Below are positions 22,797-36,300 of a stretch of DNA of 64,000 bases, in pieces. The notes under the pieces were generated by a model. It worked only from the letters and a program-made list of their open reading frames with translations, did no database searches and was not told the DNA's origin. The stretch is from NCBI RefSeq assembly GCF_041260155.1, contig NC_091930.1, forward strand, positions 22,656,237-22,720,236. The letters are read 5' to 3'. Source of the DNA: Ptychodera flava (taxonomy: Eukaryota; Hemichordata; Enteropneusta; Ptychoderidae). Position 1 is the first letter of the stretch, and every line of letters starts with the position of its first letter. A program made the translations under genes and the position numbers.

Positions 22797-23422
22797 ATGG
22801 ATTGTTGCAGTGCAAAATTTTCAAACTATAAAATAAAACATGGGTGTGACAACGAGGATATCGCAAGACAGAGACGTGCTTTTTGTGTAAGAGCAAACAT
22901 GTTACTCAGACAATTTAAAGTATGTAGTCCGAATGTAAAGAAAGCATTATTTATGGCATATTGTAGCAATATTTACTGTTGTAATCTTTGGGTGAACTTC
23001 AAAGTTAAACTGATGAACAACTTTAAAACTATGTATAACAACGTCTGGAGAAGACTTCTCGGTCTTCCTCCATTTTGTAGTGCATCAGCTATGTTCGCAA
23101 CAAACCATGTCATGTCTCTAGGTGAACTTATTAGGCGTAATATGTACAGTTTTAAGTGTAGGCTTGAAAAGTCATCAAATGTATTACTTGGTGCGATCTG
23201 TTCATCAGATAGAGTGACAGATAGTACATTCTTTAAGCATTGGAGAAAGCAATTGTATCTTTTGTAATTTTTTTTCCTCTGGTGTGTATTTTTTTCAAAT
23301 TGTAAACTTTTGAGCAAAAAGCATATATCCCAGGGACTGAGTGAATTTTTCAGGTGCTTCCTTTTGTATTTTCCTTATATGGACATTTCAGTCTGAAATA
23401 AAGAACTATGATAAAACAACAT
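22797..23422 (+). mobile_element. 5'-truncated LINE (non-LTR retrotransposon) 3' end
   Basis: A 156-codon frame (22797-23267) matches the extreme C-terminus typical of animal LINE reverse transcriptases: DIARQRRAFCVRANMLLRQF, a cysteine/serine stretch, NNVWRRLLGLPPFCSASAMF, LGELIRRNMYSFKCRLE and a final FFKHWRKQLYLL. No catalytic reverse-transcriptase or endonuclease motifs precede it. A short 3' UTR with AATAAA (near 23398) ends around 23422. It is a dead-on-arrival copy; the clade (CR1/L2-like) is a guess. Confidence 0.8.
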
Positions 23423-23452
23423 GAGCGTGTGGCATGTTGTGAAACACCTACA

Positions 23453-23582
23453 ACCTGGTCTTTATTCGGGCTATAGCAACCGTTCATTACCCCTCGTGGC
23501 CATATCGCTATACCCTGCTTCTAATGCGCTGCCCCTCCAGTCGGGGCTATAAACAGGCGCTAAATAGCCCTCATGACCAGGT
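23453..23582. mobile_element. Small palindromic element next to the LINE
   Basis: Inverted ends ACCTGGTC (23453) and GACCAGGT (23582), with further imperfect pairing of GGGCTATAGC and GCTAAATAGCCC just inside. It is 130 bp and non-coding, starting 31 bases beyond the LINE tail. Confidence 0.6.
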
Positions 23583-26534
23583 ATTGGTAATAGGCGTAAC
23601 AGTTTAGTATCATTCATCGTAGCCTATGGTTTCACGCACCAAGGATGGGCAGGGGAACATTCGAATGTAGACCTACTGTATATCCCTACCTTGTCTATGT
23701 CACAATTGATTTTATTAAAACGCCAGTTTCATCTTTTTATCTCCCTTCAACAATATTAGTAAACTTAGGATCACAAAATTTTAGGGCAAGATTATTTGTC
23801 CTCGCTCCAAAATTGCAAACCCCAATGTTCCAACAAACATGGTGAATTGGCGGGACTAGCTTTGTCATCGTTGTCATTGTAATGTGCCAAAATGCAACAA
23901 ATACTATCATACTAATATTACATTCGGATTAAACTGAACTGTGAAGAAGCTTTTGAATTTTCATTTTTACGTTTTCTTCTACGAGATAACGATGAAATTA
24001 CCTAAAAATTGCTGACTTGGCAAAATTCCGCATTCATGAGATGTACCGCTGTATCGCAGGGTAGCCTGCTGTCACCTCGACATGATCTTGAACTTTCATA
24101 AAAGTTGACGGAGGCAACTGAACTTCCCATTAGAATCTATTATTTGACTAACTAGACAATGAGATTCGTCATATAACGATACAGAAATATGTTGGCTGCT
24201 CAAAGATTGTTGATAATCAAGGCCATTTACCAAAGTGGATATGATCACATATAAGAAGAGTTCACACTTCTGTTGTGTAACTTCATTGGTAAGCTTATTC
24301 AGTAAGCCAGTATAATTCAACCTTTGCATGAAGGGTTTATGAAATTGATTTTGACTGCTGAGATTTGGTTAAAAATTTGACGCCGGAAGAATAATTTTGC
24401 TTTAAAACTTCATGATTGAGTAGTTTCCCAAACCTGGCAAAATGCCATTCTACAGGTTCAGTTAATGACAGAGACGGATTGCAACTGCCTGATTGGAAAT
24501 TTCACTGATACAAAGAATGAGTTGATTAAATCTAATGTGCAACTTTCATATATTACTGCTACGCAAAATGTATTTTAATTTGAGCCATAGACTAACACTG
24601 TGGAGAGTATAAATCTTCAAAGCAGGAAGGGGGTGGGGGATAGGGGTGGCCTCATGATTTTAGTTAACAGCCATGCCTCTTATACACCATCATGAATAAT
24701 GAAGAAATATATTGACTACAAGACATGAGTTTAAAGAATATCATTGATAGCTGATCATATTTTTTGATATTGCGGGATCCATGATATTGGATAAGAGGAT
24801 GTATAAATAGAATGAACTCCCTAGCATGGCAACGGTGACTTTATGTAACTTGCAGATGCAAGAAAAATGGCTTGATAAGTAAATATCATGATCATAAGGG
24901 GATATCCTATTATCATATCTTGGCTTCAGCAAAAAAATTGTTAATATGCAAGCCACCATAACCAGTGAGAAAGCCACCAAGGAACAGAACTGCTTTGTTT
25001 ATGAATATTTTATTATTATTTTTGTGAAAATGCAAGAAAAAAAATTACATGGTAATTAGTCATGTACATATGTTACTGAGAGTGAAAAAAACCTAAAAAG
25101 GTTACAACTTTAATTTCAAAAGTGTAACAAGATACATATCTTTTGAAAGGTCGCAGAAGTGAAATCCTTTCCCAAAGCGCACCAAGCTAGCTGTATTTAC
25201 AATGATTACTATCAAGTGTTGCCTTACTCATAAGGGGTAAAGTGATTGTGCATTGTCGGTTGATCCTGCTGGTGAGGGGGATAGCAATTATGGGATATGC
25301 CTGCAAAAGAAACTATTCTTATAGTTTGATGGTCGCTCTCTGAAATGGGTAGCTACTCATTGCACTAATAACTGCTGTGTCTGTAAAAAGACAGCTATAA
25401 CACTGGAACAAACTCTGTTTTTATGTAACTATGAAAACTCAAATAACTTTTGCTGCGTCAGTTGGACTCTTTTCGAAAGCAGGGACACATTAGCATAACA
25501 ATTCTCTACACACGGACATCTTTTCCTAGTATCTATCCTGGGCCCTGTCTCACAATAACGGTTATTGCAATAACTATAATTTACTAATTCAAAAAATAAT
25601 AATTTCCCTCTGTATTTATAGAAACCAATCTAAAAAAGCAGATTGCACAAGCACACTATGACAGAAAGGTCGTACGGTAGCTGTCAAAAAATGATCCCCC
25701 TTTTCAAGCAAAAGTAATCCCACGCTTTTTGAATTTTGCATAGACTGTGTGATTGTTGTATCCAGTATTGACAGTACATGAATAGGTTCTTAAAGACAAT
25801 TTTTTTTTTCAGTAAACGAGACTTGAAAACTGGCTGAAATAGCAGAACAAAAAATGTAAATCTCTTCTTAATTACAAGTAAGTCCTTTTTCATTGCTCGC
25901 ACACACTGCAACACAGCAGAACAAACAAAGGTAAGATGTGTATTGAAACAGTTCCTCATTAAAATCTACCCTTGCTCCATTGAGAAGAAGTAATTAAACC
26001 TACCAAGCTGAACGAGTGGCACCATTCCAGAAGATTAGGACTTGGACGGGTCAGAATGACTGCAGGTTGTGCGGCTTTTGTTTGGATAATATTTCAGATT
26101 CTAATGATTTATTTCTGATTGACACTAAAGCTTAGCTTGAAGTTGATTGACTGAACAGAGTGATGTGTCTCAGCTGAGAAATGAGAATTAATTTGATTGC
26201 CTTGATGATTTATTGCAAATGGCCTCGGCTATGGCTTCCACTTTTTCAGTTCATATACCAAGTGCATTTACAGTTTTTCTGGAAGAAGAAGGGACACTAC
26301 AGAGTACTGCTAAAATAATTTTGATTTTTACAACTGATATAGTTTTTTTACAGATCTCAGGTTTGTATTGACGATAAATGTACACAATATAAATATACAG
26401 AAGGGAGACTTTTGACTTAAATTGTCCACTTAGAAACTAAAAGTCTTCCTCAGATTATTGGCAAACAAAGAAAGAATGACTATGATTGAGATTTGTAGAC
26501 ATTATAATACAAATGAAGAACAACAAGGCATAGG
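23583..26534. other. Intergenic region downstream of the multi-IQ gene
   Basis: No gene is recognised in about 3 kb. It should include the 3' UTR of the minus-strand multi-IQ gene, because AATAAA on that strand lies at 26214-26209, about 320 bases after the stop. Confidence 0.4.
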
Positions 26535-27375
26535 TTATGATTCTGCTTGCTCCGCTGGAGCAGCATCACTCTGTTCAGCAGGCGTTTCTTCCTCTTTAGG
26601 GGCAGCGGGGGCTTCACCTTCTTGTTCGGTCGCCGTTTCAGGTTCGGGTTGTTCTGCAGGGGCATCTGCTTGCTCTGTGGTTTCCTCTGCTGGCTTCTCC
26701 GTCTCTTCTGTTGTTGGTTGTGATTCGTCAGCAGCTGCAGCAGGCTCCGCGGCGGGCGGTTCTTCGGCGGCGGCTGCGGCAGGCTCCTCGGTGGCCGGTT
26801 CCTCAGCAGCAGCAGCAGCGGCAGGCTCCTCAGGAGCTGTTTCTTCTCCTTTGGGTTCCTCAGCTGTTGGTTCAGCTGCCGTAGTTTCTTCCGCTGCAGT
26901 TGCATCTGCTGCGGCTACAGGTTCTGCGGCGGCCGGTTCATCTGCGGCGGGTTCCTCTGCAGGCTTCTCAGCAGCTGGTTCCTCAGTAGGTGCTGCCTCT
27001 GCGGCTGGTTCCTCTGTTGCCACTTCCTCAGGAGCACCTCCTTCTGCTGCCGCTTCCTCTGGCTTCTCTTCTGTACCCTCCTTCATCTGCTTAACCTCCT
27101 TCCTTGCTTTGAGTCCCTTGAAACCTGCTTGGATTTTCACAGCTGCCTTTTCAACTTCTGGGTCATTAAGATCAATATCAAATTTCTTCTTCCTCTTCCT
27201 TCTTCTCCTCAGCGACGCCTTCTTCTGTTGCTGCTGCTGCTTCTGGCTGAGCCTCTGTTTTTCCTTCCTCCCCTGCTGGCTGTTCACTCTGTTCTGCTGG
27301 TGGCTGTTCAGGTGCTGCCTCCTCTGTCACCTCTGTTTGTTCTGCTGGTGCTTCTTCCTCTTTTGCTTGTGTTTG
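26535..27375 (-). CDS. Last exon of the multi-IQ gene, final IQ unit and acidic tail
   Basis: It opens with QTQAKEEEAPAEQTEV, reaches a run of Glu, then FDIDLNDPEVEKAAVKIQAG and a ~200-residue Pro-Ala-Glu tail ending PAEQAES with TAA at 26537-26535. One extra T in the ATTTGAT at about 27183 breaks the frame between the acidic start and the IQ unit. Without it the exon is 840 nt. Long plus-strand frames over this exon are antisense shadows. Confidence 0.82.
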
Positions 27376-30300
27376 CTGTGAAACAGGTCAACAGATGGAA
27401 GTGTAATTATAACATCAAATAACATGAAATTAACACCAAACATCATGTGGAAACAAAAACTTAAGGTGTAAAACTGATGGGATCTCTAGGTCTTTAAGAA
27501 CAAAGAAATTGAGTGTATTACTCTAGAACCCAATATACAAATATGAGGATAAAAACAAACAAACAAACAAACAAAAACACTGAAACAGAAAACCAAAAGC
27601 CTATACAAATTTACACAAAAGGTGACAACAAACATATTACCAGACACTATACACTTAAATTTTAAATGAGAAGTGATATTTGAAAACAAAAACTGAGTTT
27701 GATCCGACAAAATATGAAAATATGAACTGGTAAAACTGGAAATTAATTAATAGTGGTATAAAGCATGCATGGGAAGGATGGATTGATTGAATGGTTTAAC
27801 ACTAACAATAATGAGTTGTAGTTGCTGAAATATAATGACTTTAGCGCAATGAATTAATGATAGTCACTGGCATTCTGTGGTCATGGGTCATAGAAATGTC
27901 GCTGTTTCCACAATTTTATAGTGTGAAAAAAGGTGAAGTGTTCAGATGACTTACAATAGAGAGTGGAATGTGAATTTTTTGGGTTGTACCCTTCTGCCAG
28001 ACGTAAGAAAGTTTCATTATTTAAAAAAACATTTTCAGGACACAGGTTATTTCTTGACACTACAGCTGATGATGCAGCTGGAAAGATTGTTAAATCCAGC
28101 CTAAATTTCCAACTAACATCACCATGAAGAATCTGCATGCGATGACCCTTGACCTCATTAACATACCGGTACATAATCAGGCTACGACTTCAGAAGAAAG
28201 ATAATAAGAGTTACTTGAAAACAAAGGCCTTTAACCATTGTCATTAAAGTTACCGTTATTCTAAATTCACCATATACTTCATAAAATTTAACAATTGCTA
28301 ATGTTATGATTGCTAAGGAGCTGTACCAAGTTCAGTTTTGTGCAGTGTGCGGTACAGCATTCTACTTGACCATAGACGTTTGTCCACTTTGGCAGAAAAC
28401 ACTTGAGTCAAGAGACAAGTGGATTACAATGGATCGATATTGAATCCTGTTTGTTTTACAAGTAATTTTGCAAGCTTCTGGTAAAGTTCACTGTTTTTAG
28501 AAAGCAGCCTGGCTGCATATAATCAATTTAAAAACCACTTTATGGTAGGATGCATTCAGACTCAAATATTCACAATAGTTTCCTGGTTGTGTGACTCATA
28601 TTGAAATGTGTAGAGTAAATGGTTTCCATGGAGTGAGACAAAAAATTTGATTTTTTGCTTATATTGTTAACATCTCAAATAGTGGCCATTTTGAATTTCA
28701 ATCATTGGTATTTCTTAGGTAATTTATTTCCGTAGTACCAAATTTGCACAGTGACCCCTGTTTTGTGTTCTTGAGATTGGCTTGTTGCTTCTTTGAGGAA
28801 ATTTTGAGCAAGAGTATAAAACTCTTGGTCTGTAGACACACATTACCGTCTTCACAGTATGAAGAAAGCAGTGTACAACATCTATGTAGCACACTGCACG
28901 CAGTATTTGAAACAGCCAAAACTGAACTTGGTATTCCCTTAAGAATGATAACTATGGAAACTTTACTGAACAGAATATGGAAAAAGATGGGATGGAGGAA
29001 TTTGAACTTGTGAAAGAGAAAACCATGAAGAGTGCGGAGGTTTAATAGGATACCATAGTGTCGATATCCACATACTTAGGGTGGCTTACTTAGCTCTAGG
29101 ACTCCTTTGAAATGTTAGTATTGAAACAAGAAGGGTGTCTGATTAGAATGTACATGTATGAACATACAAAGTCAAAACCGACCAAAGGACATACAGACAA
29201 AAGTGTTACATTTTCAATTACGACAACTATTAAATGTCACGCTGTGGATGGTTACCAAAACTCAGACATGCTTGTGACTGAGTGCGCATGATATTGGGGT
29301 GCGTTTGTCCAGTCACATGCATTGCAGTGCTGTGGTGCTCTGCCAGTCCTGTATCAAAAACTTTTAGGGTGTGCATATGGTTGCAATATGAAATTTCGTC
29401 TGTCTATCAATTGTGATAGTGTCCTGTGTTTAGGTTCATTTTCACCAATTTGCTTTGGATAGGTTCACTGAGAGCCAATGTTGCATTTTCTAAAAAGCTC
29501 CAAACATGGGGGAAAATACAGATAACAAATCTACAGAATCTACAGCAATTTTACAAGATTAATTTCAATGTACCTGATGACAAAGAACATATTTAACAAC
29601 ACAAAAAACTACAAAAATAATACCATGCAAGATGCTAACATAAACTGCATAACTGATCAGAATGTCACCCTACATCGGTATGAAAAGTGATTTGTATCTA
29701 ACATTTTCTGAAATATGTCTATTTGGATATCACTGGAATACTTAATTTTGACAAAATACATTACAGTTTCCTTTTGACAAAATACGTTATAGTTTCTTAT
29801 TTAGAGAATGGGTATGACATGCAAAACCTTGTTCATTTGATGGTTTATATAAAAAGTACTTTTTTCTTCTGGCATCTATCATTGCAGTATTTCACTCAAA
29901 GTTAAGTTCTCTACGTGCCACACTTTACATATCTTTAAGCTTATATTGTGTTGTAACAATGCAGAACTTTTGTAACATTGTCAAATGTGTGTTTATAAGG
30001 TAGGACGTGCCTCGGGGAAAGATGTTTGAACTGTCAAATTTTCACAATTCTTTTCTGATCTACCACTTGTGGGGGCTCATGAAAGTCAGAGTGAGGAAAA
30101 ATTTCAGAATCTTAGTATTTTGAAAACTTTTTAATTTTTCACTTTTCTCCAAAGAGTTTACACAGGGATGGTGGCCATTTTGAATTTCAAATATTGGTAA
30201 ATGTTTGGCAATTTATTTCTTTAGAACCAAACTTTGCACGGTGATCCCTGATTTTTATTCTTGATTTGGTAAGAGAATTGTTGAATATTTCATTGAGGAA

Positions 30301-33300
30301 TGTCTTTCACTTTCGAGGTGCATACTACCTTAAATGAATGAATGTCTTATTCACTATCATTACATCTTTCCATTTTCAATAGAAAGAAAACAAATCAAAA
30401 TAACTTTTATAACATAAAAGGACATGAAAAACAAATGTATCAAAATGTCAAGCTAAGGCCATGCGAACTGTTATGCTGGATCTTGAAAACCTTTCTATTG
30501 CATTTTTCAAATTTAACTTTATTCATCTTTTGTCTTCCACATTTGTTTCCAAAGGGTGACAAATCTCTTTCCATGCTCTATTTCCATTCCTCCAACAAAT
30601 CCTACCAGATGCAATAGCTTGGGCTTTCAAACATCAAGCACACTGGATAACTGCAGCTGGCATGCAATTTACCAATTCACCCAGCCAAGGAAACCCCCAA
30701 CTTCAGCCCAATGAACCATTCCGCCAGGAATTCTGTGTCTCACTTCGGAATGTGGCATAGGAGAAGCAGGGGGTGTTGGTGGTGAAGAGGTAAAAAGGAG
30801 GTTAAAAGAAAAAGTGAGATACAAAAAAGACACAGATTTGGTTAACTAAGACAAACCATGGCGGTGAATAGCTTGAATGGGAACTAAACGAAGCCTCTAC
30901 TACTTGTCCTGGGAAGAGAAAATAGGTCAGGAAAGCGAGAAAGACAGATGTTTCAATGCAAGGGCAGAAATGCAGAAAGTCTGCGGTTAAAGACAGTGAA
31001 AGGCACATGGCTGAACCCTTTCACACCCACCTTCCTATGTTTAGGTCCAACCACCCCTTTGAACACAATGGGGATGTACCACATGTGGTGGTGAAAGGGT
31101 TGAGCCAGAAGCAGTCAAATAGGCAGCATACAATTCTAGATCAACTATACAACCAAGCAAAGCTTGAAGTTGCTAACGCTTTCTATAATATACGAATGAG
31201 CTTTTTCATGCTTAGCTTCATGGAAACCTTTCTTTCACTTTTTGTTATATTTGGAAAACCACAACCCTTGTCAATCTGATGCTTTGAAAAAAACATAAGA
31301 GGTTCTGCATAACACCAAAAGAACTGTGCACTTAAGATCCAAATAGGAAACTCACTGATTGTTTGTTTGAACCTGTACCCTGTGAAAGAATGGATTACAG
31401 ACAAAGTAAGACGATGACTAATGTTATATATTCAAAATTTTAATTTTTTTGCAGCAGCTGTTCATTATCTGAACACTGATCTACTAGTTATACCGTATGT
31501 TTGCAGAACTGGTGTTCATGATCAAATTTGACTTCTGAAGTTGTCAAGTATATAAAGAATACACATATCAGGACACTTCAAGCACTAACACGTTTCTTTA
31601 TTTTCTGTTTCATTTCAAATAAGGCCAAAGTTATTAAATTCTTTGTTTTGCGTCCCCATCCACTTAGGTTTTTAAGGTCTTCATGAAAAACACACACAGT
31701 GAATTTGAATAGGAAATTTTTGGACGTAACCGCTTAGCTTTTCAGAACTAAAAATTTTGTTACAATTTTTTATTTGCTGCAATCAATTACACTGTGTTAA
31801 TTTTCTTGTGTGTGTTTTTCAGCCGCTTAGATGCGTACCTTTTCCCATTTTGAGTGGATGTAAAACAAAGAATTTAATTACTTTGGCCTAATGGATATTC
31901 TAAGTGGCCAATCCTCCCTGCACTGGAGATGCAGTCAGTTTCTTTTCTGGTGACACAGAATGGGGCATTCCTTTGCAAAAAATATTCTCAAGGGAATCCT
32001 CTTGGATTGCAATGAGACCAACAGCTGTCTCATACGACTGCTATGTGATTTATAGGATAATGACATGTTCAAAATTTAATTTACTACCAAAATCCTGTGA
32101 AGTACAGGAGTCTCATTGGATTAATGTAGGACTTTGCTCCTGATCCCTGGAATTCTTATGGCATGATTTGGTAATTAGGATTGGCAGTGTAATGTTAGCA
32201 GAGGGAATGTCTGCTCTGTAAAACTAAGGGTTACTGGCATGGCAAGCACCTTCAGGGTGCCATACAGTAGTTTCCTCAGTGTGACATAATACAAAAACGG
32301 TTTGTGTATACCGGGGGAGTTGTCACAGCTATCTGCACAGACGTTTCTGATAACCACGTCTCACCCTCTCTGTCCTATATCCCCTTTGTGAAAACGATGG
32401 GAACGATAATAAGGTTCTGTAGTGAAGACCTTAAAAACTGTAGCAAAAGTCACTGTACAAGCTAGTCAACTCCGTGACAGTAATTTTGCATATGCAAGAC
32501 CATTACATCTGTAATGCACATGGCTTGCCCAATCAGAGGAAGTACAATGTAATGCTCTTAATGATATTCAAACTTGTAAAACTCAATAAAGATGCAAGGA
32601 TTCATACCTCTTTCATTTCTTTGACTTCTTTCCTTGCTTTGAGGCCCTTAAAGCCGGCCTGGATTTTCACAGCTGCCTTTTCCACCTCCGGATCATTCAG
32701 GTCAATGTCTACTTCTTCCTCCTGCTCCGCAGCCTTCCCTTCACCCTGTTTGAATCAACCCAAGCGAAGGAACAAAATTCAAAGCATGCACGGGAGTGGG
32801 TGTGCGGCTGCACAACAGATCTGACGTTCAGGCCAGTTGTGAAACTGCGTGCGAATAGTCTACGTGTGTGTAATAACATGACATGCAACAAGACTGTGTG
32901 TACAAGCAGCTCATATACACTTACAACTAAACCACATCACCGACTGGTACTGCCACCAACTACATGCACTATCCCAGTAAGACAGCTGTGCGCGTTTAAC
33001 CTATCTACTGTTCTCATGCCACCCAAGGTCATTACTATCCACATATAACAAGGCAGCCAAGCTCATTCCCACTAAAATCACTAGAAAGTGGCTGGGTTTT
33101 CCTACATACTGGAAGATACTGACACGTCCACTTAGTCTTTCACAGAACAATGTTCACAACATAGTGAAAGTCACTGACTAGGGCCAACCGAACACTGATC
33201 ATGAGATCCAGTTTACCTGTGCTTCCCCCTCATGTTGTTGATCGCCTATATATCACTGGTTTCAACTACAACGGATACTACAGGCCAGACTTACAGTATT

Positions 33301-36300
33301 TACAGGGGCAGGAGGGACATAAAAAGGAGCAAGGTGCCTCCAAACAATCGACATGGGGAAGGGGCTCCCGAAAATCTAACTTTTTGAGTTTGTTTTGATA
33401 AAAACGTTACAAAAAACAATGTTTTCATTATCGTACATCATTGTTTGACTATAGTGCTTAGTTTTGAAATCAGACACACTCTGCTTCTTTTTGTCAATTT
33501 TGTGCTCTAAGGAAATGATGAATTTTACATCTTTCAAGCTATGGACAAACACAATCTTTTTCATATGAAATTCGGAATTCCATGTAATTGATTCATATGC
33601 AACATTTTAAAATTTTCTTTTGAGTTTATCATAGTGACATGATATTACTTTTCATTAGGAAGTTATTTTCATGGTCTATACACTCAAACCCTACAATTCA
33701 CAGTCAGACTTTGCAGGACGTTTTTTAGCAATTGTCTACGACTTTTTAGGTCCAAAATATCATTTTCCAGAAATAATTTTGACAATATATCTTTGACATA
33801 TATCATTTTCCATATCACTTTTACGATGTCATTTTTGAAAATCATTGGCCAATGGTCAATTTTCCACAATTATCTAGGACTAAATTTCATTTTCAACGAC
33901 TTTTACAGGAGTTTCCAGGAGGTTTACAATTAAGGGACATTAAAGGATTTTCCAAAGGCATATCAACCCTACATTTTCTCTTTCATTGCATTGCAGCTAC
34001 CAAGCACTACATATATAACAGCTTGTTAACCATTTGGCATTAGCTGTAAACATTTTTAAACTTTTTTAGAAAATTGTGTACTGCTTTCATAGAACCGACA
34101 GTCCTAAATCAAAAGATTTTACTTGAGGATGGAATACAACTTGTTTCTGAATGTTAGCATAAATGCAGGGGTTAATTATGCTGTCTAAGTTGTCGAATGC
34201 AGGCGGTGATTATGTTGAATTGTCTGAATTGTCAAAGTTCAAAATTAGCAATAGTATCATCCATTATACATTGCCAATTTTGAATAAAACTTCAACAATT
34301 CACATACGTTAACTTAATGCTTTCTGAATGTTAATCACTCGTATCATCATGAAGTTAGTAGTGACTACATAATAACAGATTGGGGGTGCAAATGTCTGAC
34401 AGCCATGAATTTGCATAAGTTATCATAAATTATTAGTATGAGTGACAATGGCAAACAGATGATAGAAAAGTAAATTTTTCATGCTTGGATATTTTAGTTG
34501 CAAGATTAATAAATTGATCTGGCGGCCCAAATAGTAACAACAGTTTGCTGTGTTTCCAACTGAGGTTTTTTCCGATTGCACTGCACTTAAATGTCCTGAT
34601 CTTCTTTAAGTTACGGTTACGTAACCATACATGTTTCTTCAGTTTTATTTCCACTGGGGAAGTAATCCCCCAGTTGATCTCTGTCCCTCTGTTATCAATA
34701 TTATTTTTTAAATTTGATCTGTGATACACCCCTCCAGATTTGGTTTATGTCCACCATATTCTACTGTGTCCTTGTATGTAGACACTGGTGGGGTGGTGGT
34801 TAACCTGTGTTACTTGCATCAAGGATACTTCTTTCTCGCATAATTAGAGAAAGCAACAAATGTTTCTTCATACATAGATTTAGAACGAAACCACATTAAA
34901 ATCATTTGTAGTGGCATTACTTTTCAGTATCTCTCCCGTAACAAATGTTTTTATTTATCTTTCTACTGAAATGTGAGTTGTACATGTTGCCTTTAACCTC
35001 GGTGCTGAAGCAAAACTTGGATGAGACACATTACACTTTTTGGTGCATTTGAAGCAGATTAAAGAGATTTCATCACCCTGAGGACTGACAAATTTTGTGA
35101 CAGTTGTATTTTTGAAAATCCAGAGTGAAGTTTCAGACAGTGAGGTTCCGTCTTCCAAAAAAAACTTTACATGAATATGATTGTTCCCGTTTCCACTCAA
35201 AATGCCTGACTCATTTTACATGTAAAAATTTTTTCCAAAAGGGAAAGAATGTGGTTCAGTAATCCATGCCATAAAAGGATCTACCTGAATCTCACATTCA
35301 GAACAGTATCCAGCATTGAGCCATGCATCGAGCCATGGACTCGCAGATGGTAAAAGATACAGATTTGTTTATACTAAGATAGAATAATTACCAGGCAGTA
35401 CTACCGTATATAAAGTGTGTTGGCGATGTTCTTTATAAGTACTTCAAAGGGACAAATGTTTGATTGTAGACCATCAAATCAAAAGTAGTACCACTACAAA
35501 TACTTTAATCCAGTTTCAAATTGAGTGAAAATGGATCTATGCATACATGTAAATTTGGGTTACAGGGTTTAATAGGAGAGTATAAGGCTTGGAATATCTC
35601 TCTACTGATTTAATTTTATTTGCTATATGTATATTACATGCAAATTACATGCATAAAGATGATTTGCATACACGAGCGTGCATTAACTTAAAGCAGTCTA
35701 CCTACTTTATATTATCACTACTACAGTTGGGTTTAAATTTGGGTTGTGGAGGGGGTTTTTTTTCTTGGGAGGAAGATTTTTTGATGCAGTTTTTAAGAGA
35801 AGAGTGTGCAGACTAGCATCTACGACCGTGAGATTACCGTATAATTAGTCTGTTAGATTTAGTCGCCCTACCTCCGTTTTATCGGATTCGTCCTTCATTT
35901 CTTTAGCCTGCTTTCTGGCTTTCATTCCTTTAAAACCCGCTTGAATTTTGACGGCGGCTTTTTCAACCTCCGGATCGTCAAGGTCAATATCAACTTCCTC
36001 CTCTCCTCCTCAGCAGGTTTCACCTCCTGTTCCACACTCCCCTCGCCACCCACTTTCATTACAGAGGCCTCTTTTCTGGCCTTGAAACCCTTGAACCCAG
36101 CCTGAATTTTGACGGCTGCTTTTTCCACCTCAGGATCGTTCAGATCAATGTCAATTTCCTCCTCAGCCACCACCTCCTCCTGCTTTTGCCCCTCACCCTC
36201 TTTCATTCCACTGACTTCTTTTCTGGCTTTGAAACCTTTGAAGCCAGCCTGAATTTTGACAGCTGCCTTTTCCACCTCAGGATCGTTTAAGTCTATGTCA

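Larger units (their letters stand above)
27376..32607. other. Intron of the multi-IQ gene
   Basis: 5.2 kb between the last two exons. It contains a partial AAGGTAG element (28655-28785), a full copy (29996-30334), and a CCCTTTCACC element (31014-31101). No other gene is recognised. Confidence 0.6.

Noticed and set aside
26458..27381. 307-codon plus-strand frame rich in Ser and Ala
   Set aside because: It is the antisense shadow of the acidic last exon of the multi-IQ gene, whose GAG/GCN codons read as Ser/Ala on the other strand.
33210..33245. Possible 12-nt exon GEAQ before a donor near 33217
   Set aside because: Acceptor is poor and the size too small to support without transcript data.
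34955..35200. 81-codon minus frame within an intron of the multi-IQ gene
   Set aside because: It has a cysteine pair and credible composition, but no acceptor/donor pair in phase and no family resemblance.
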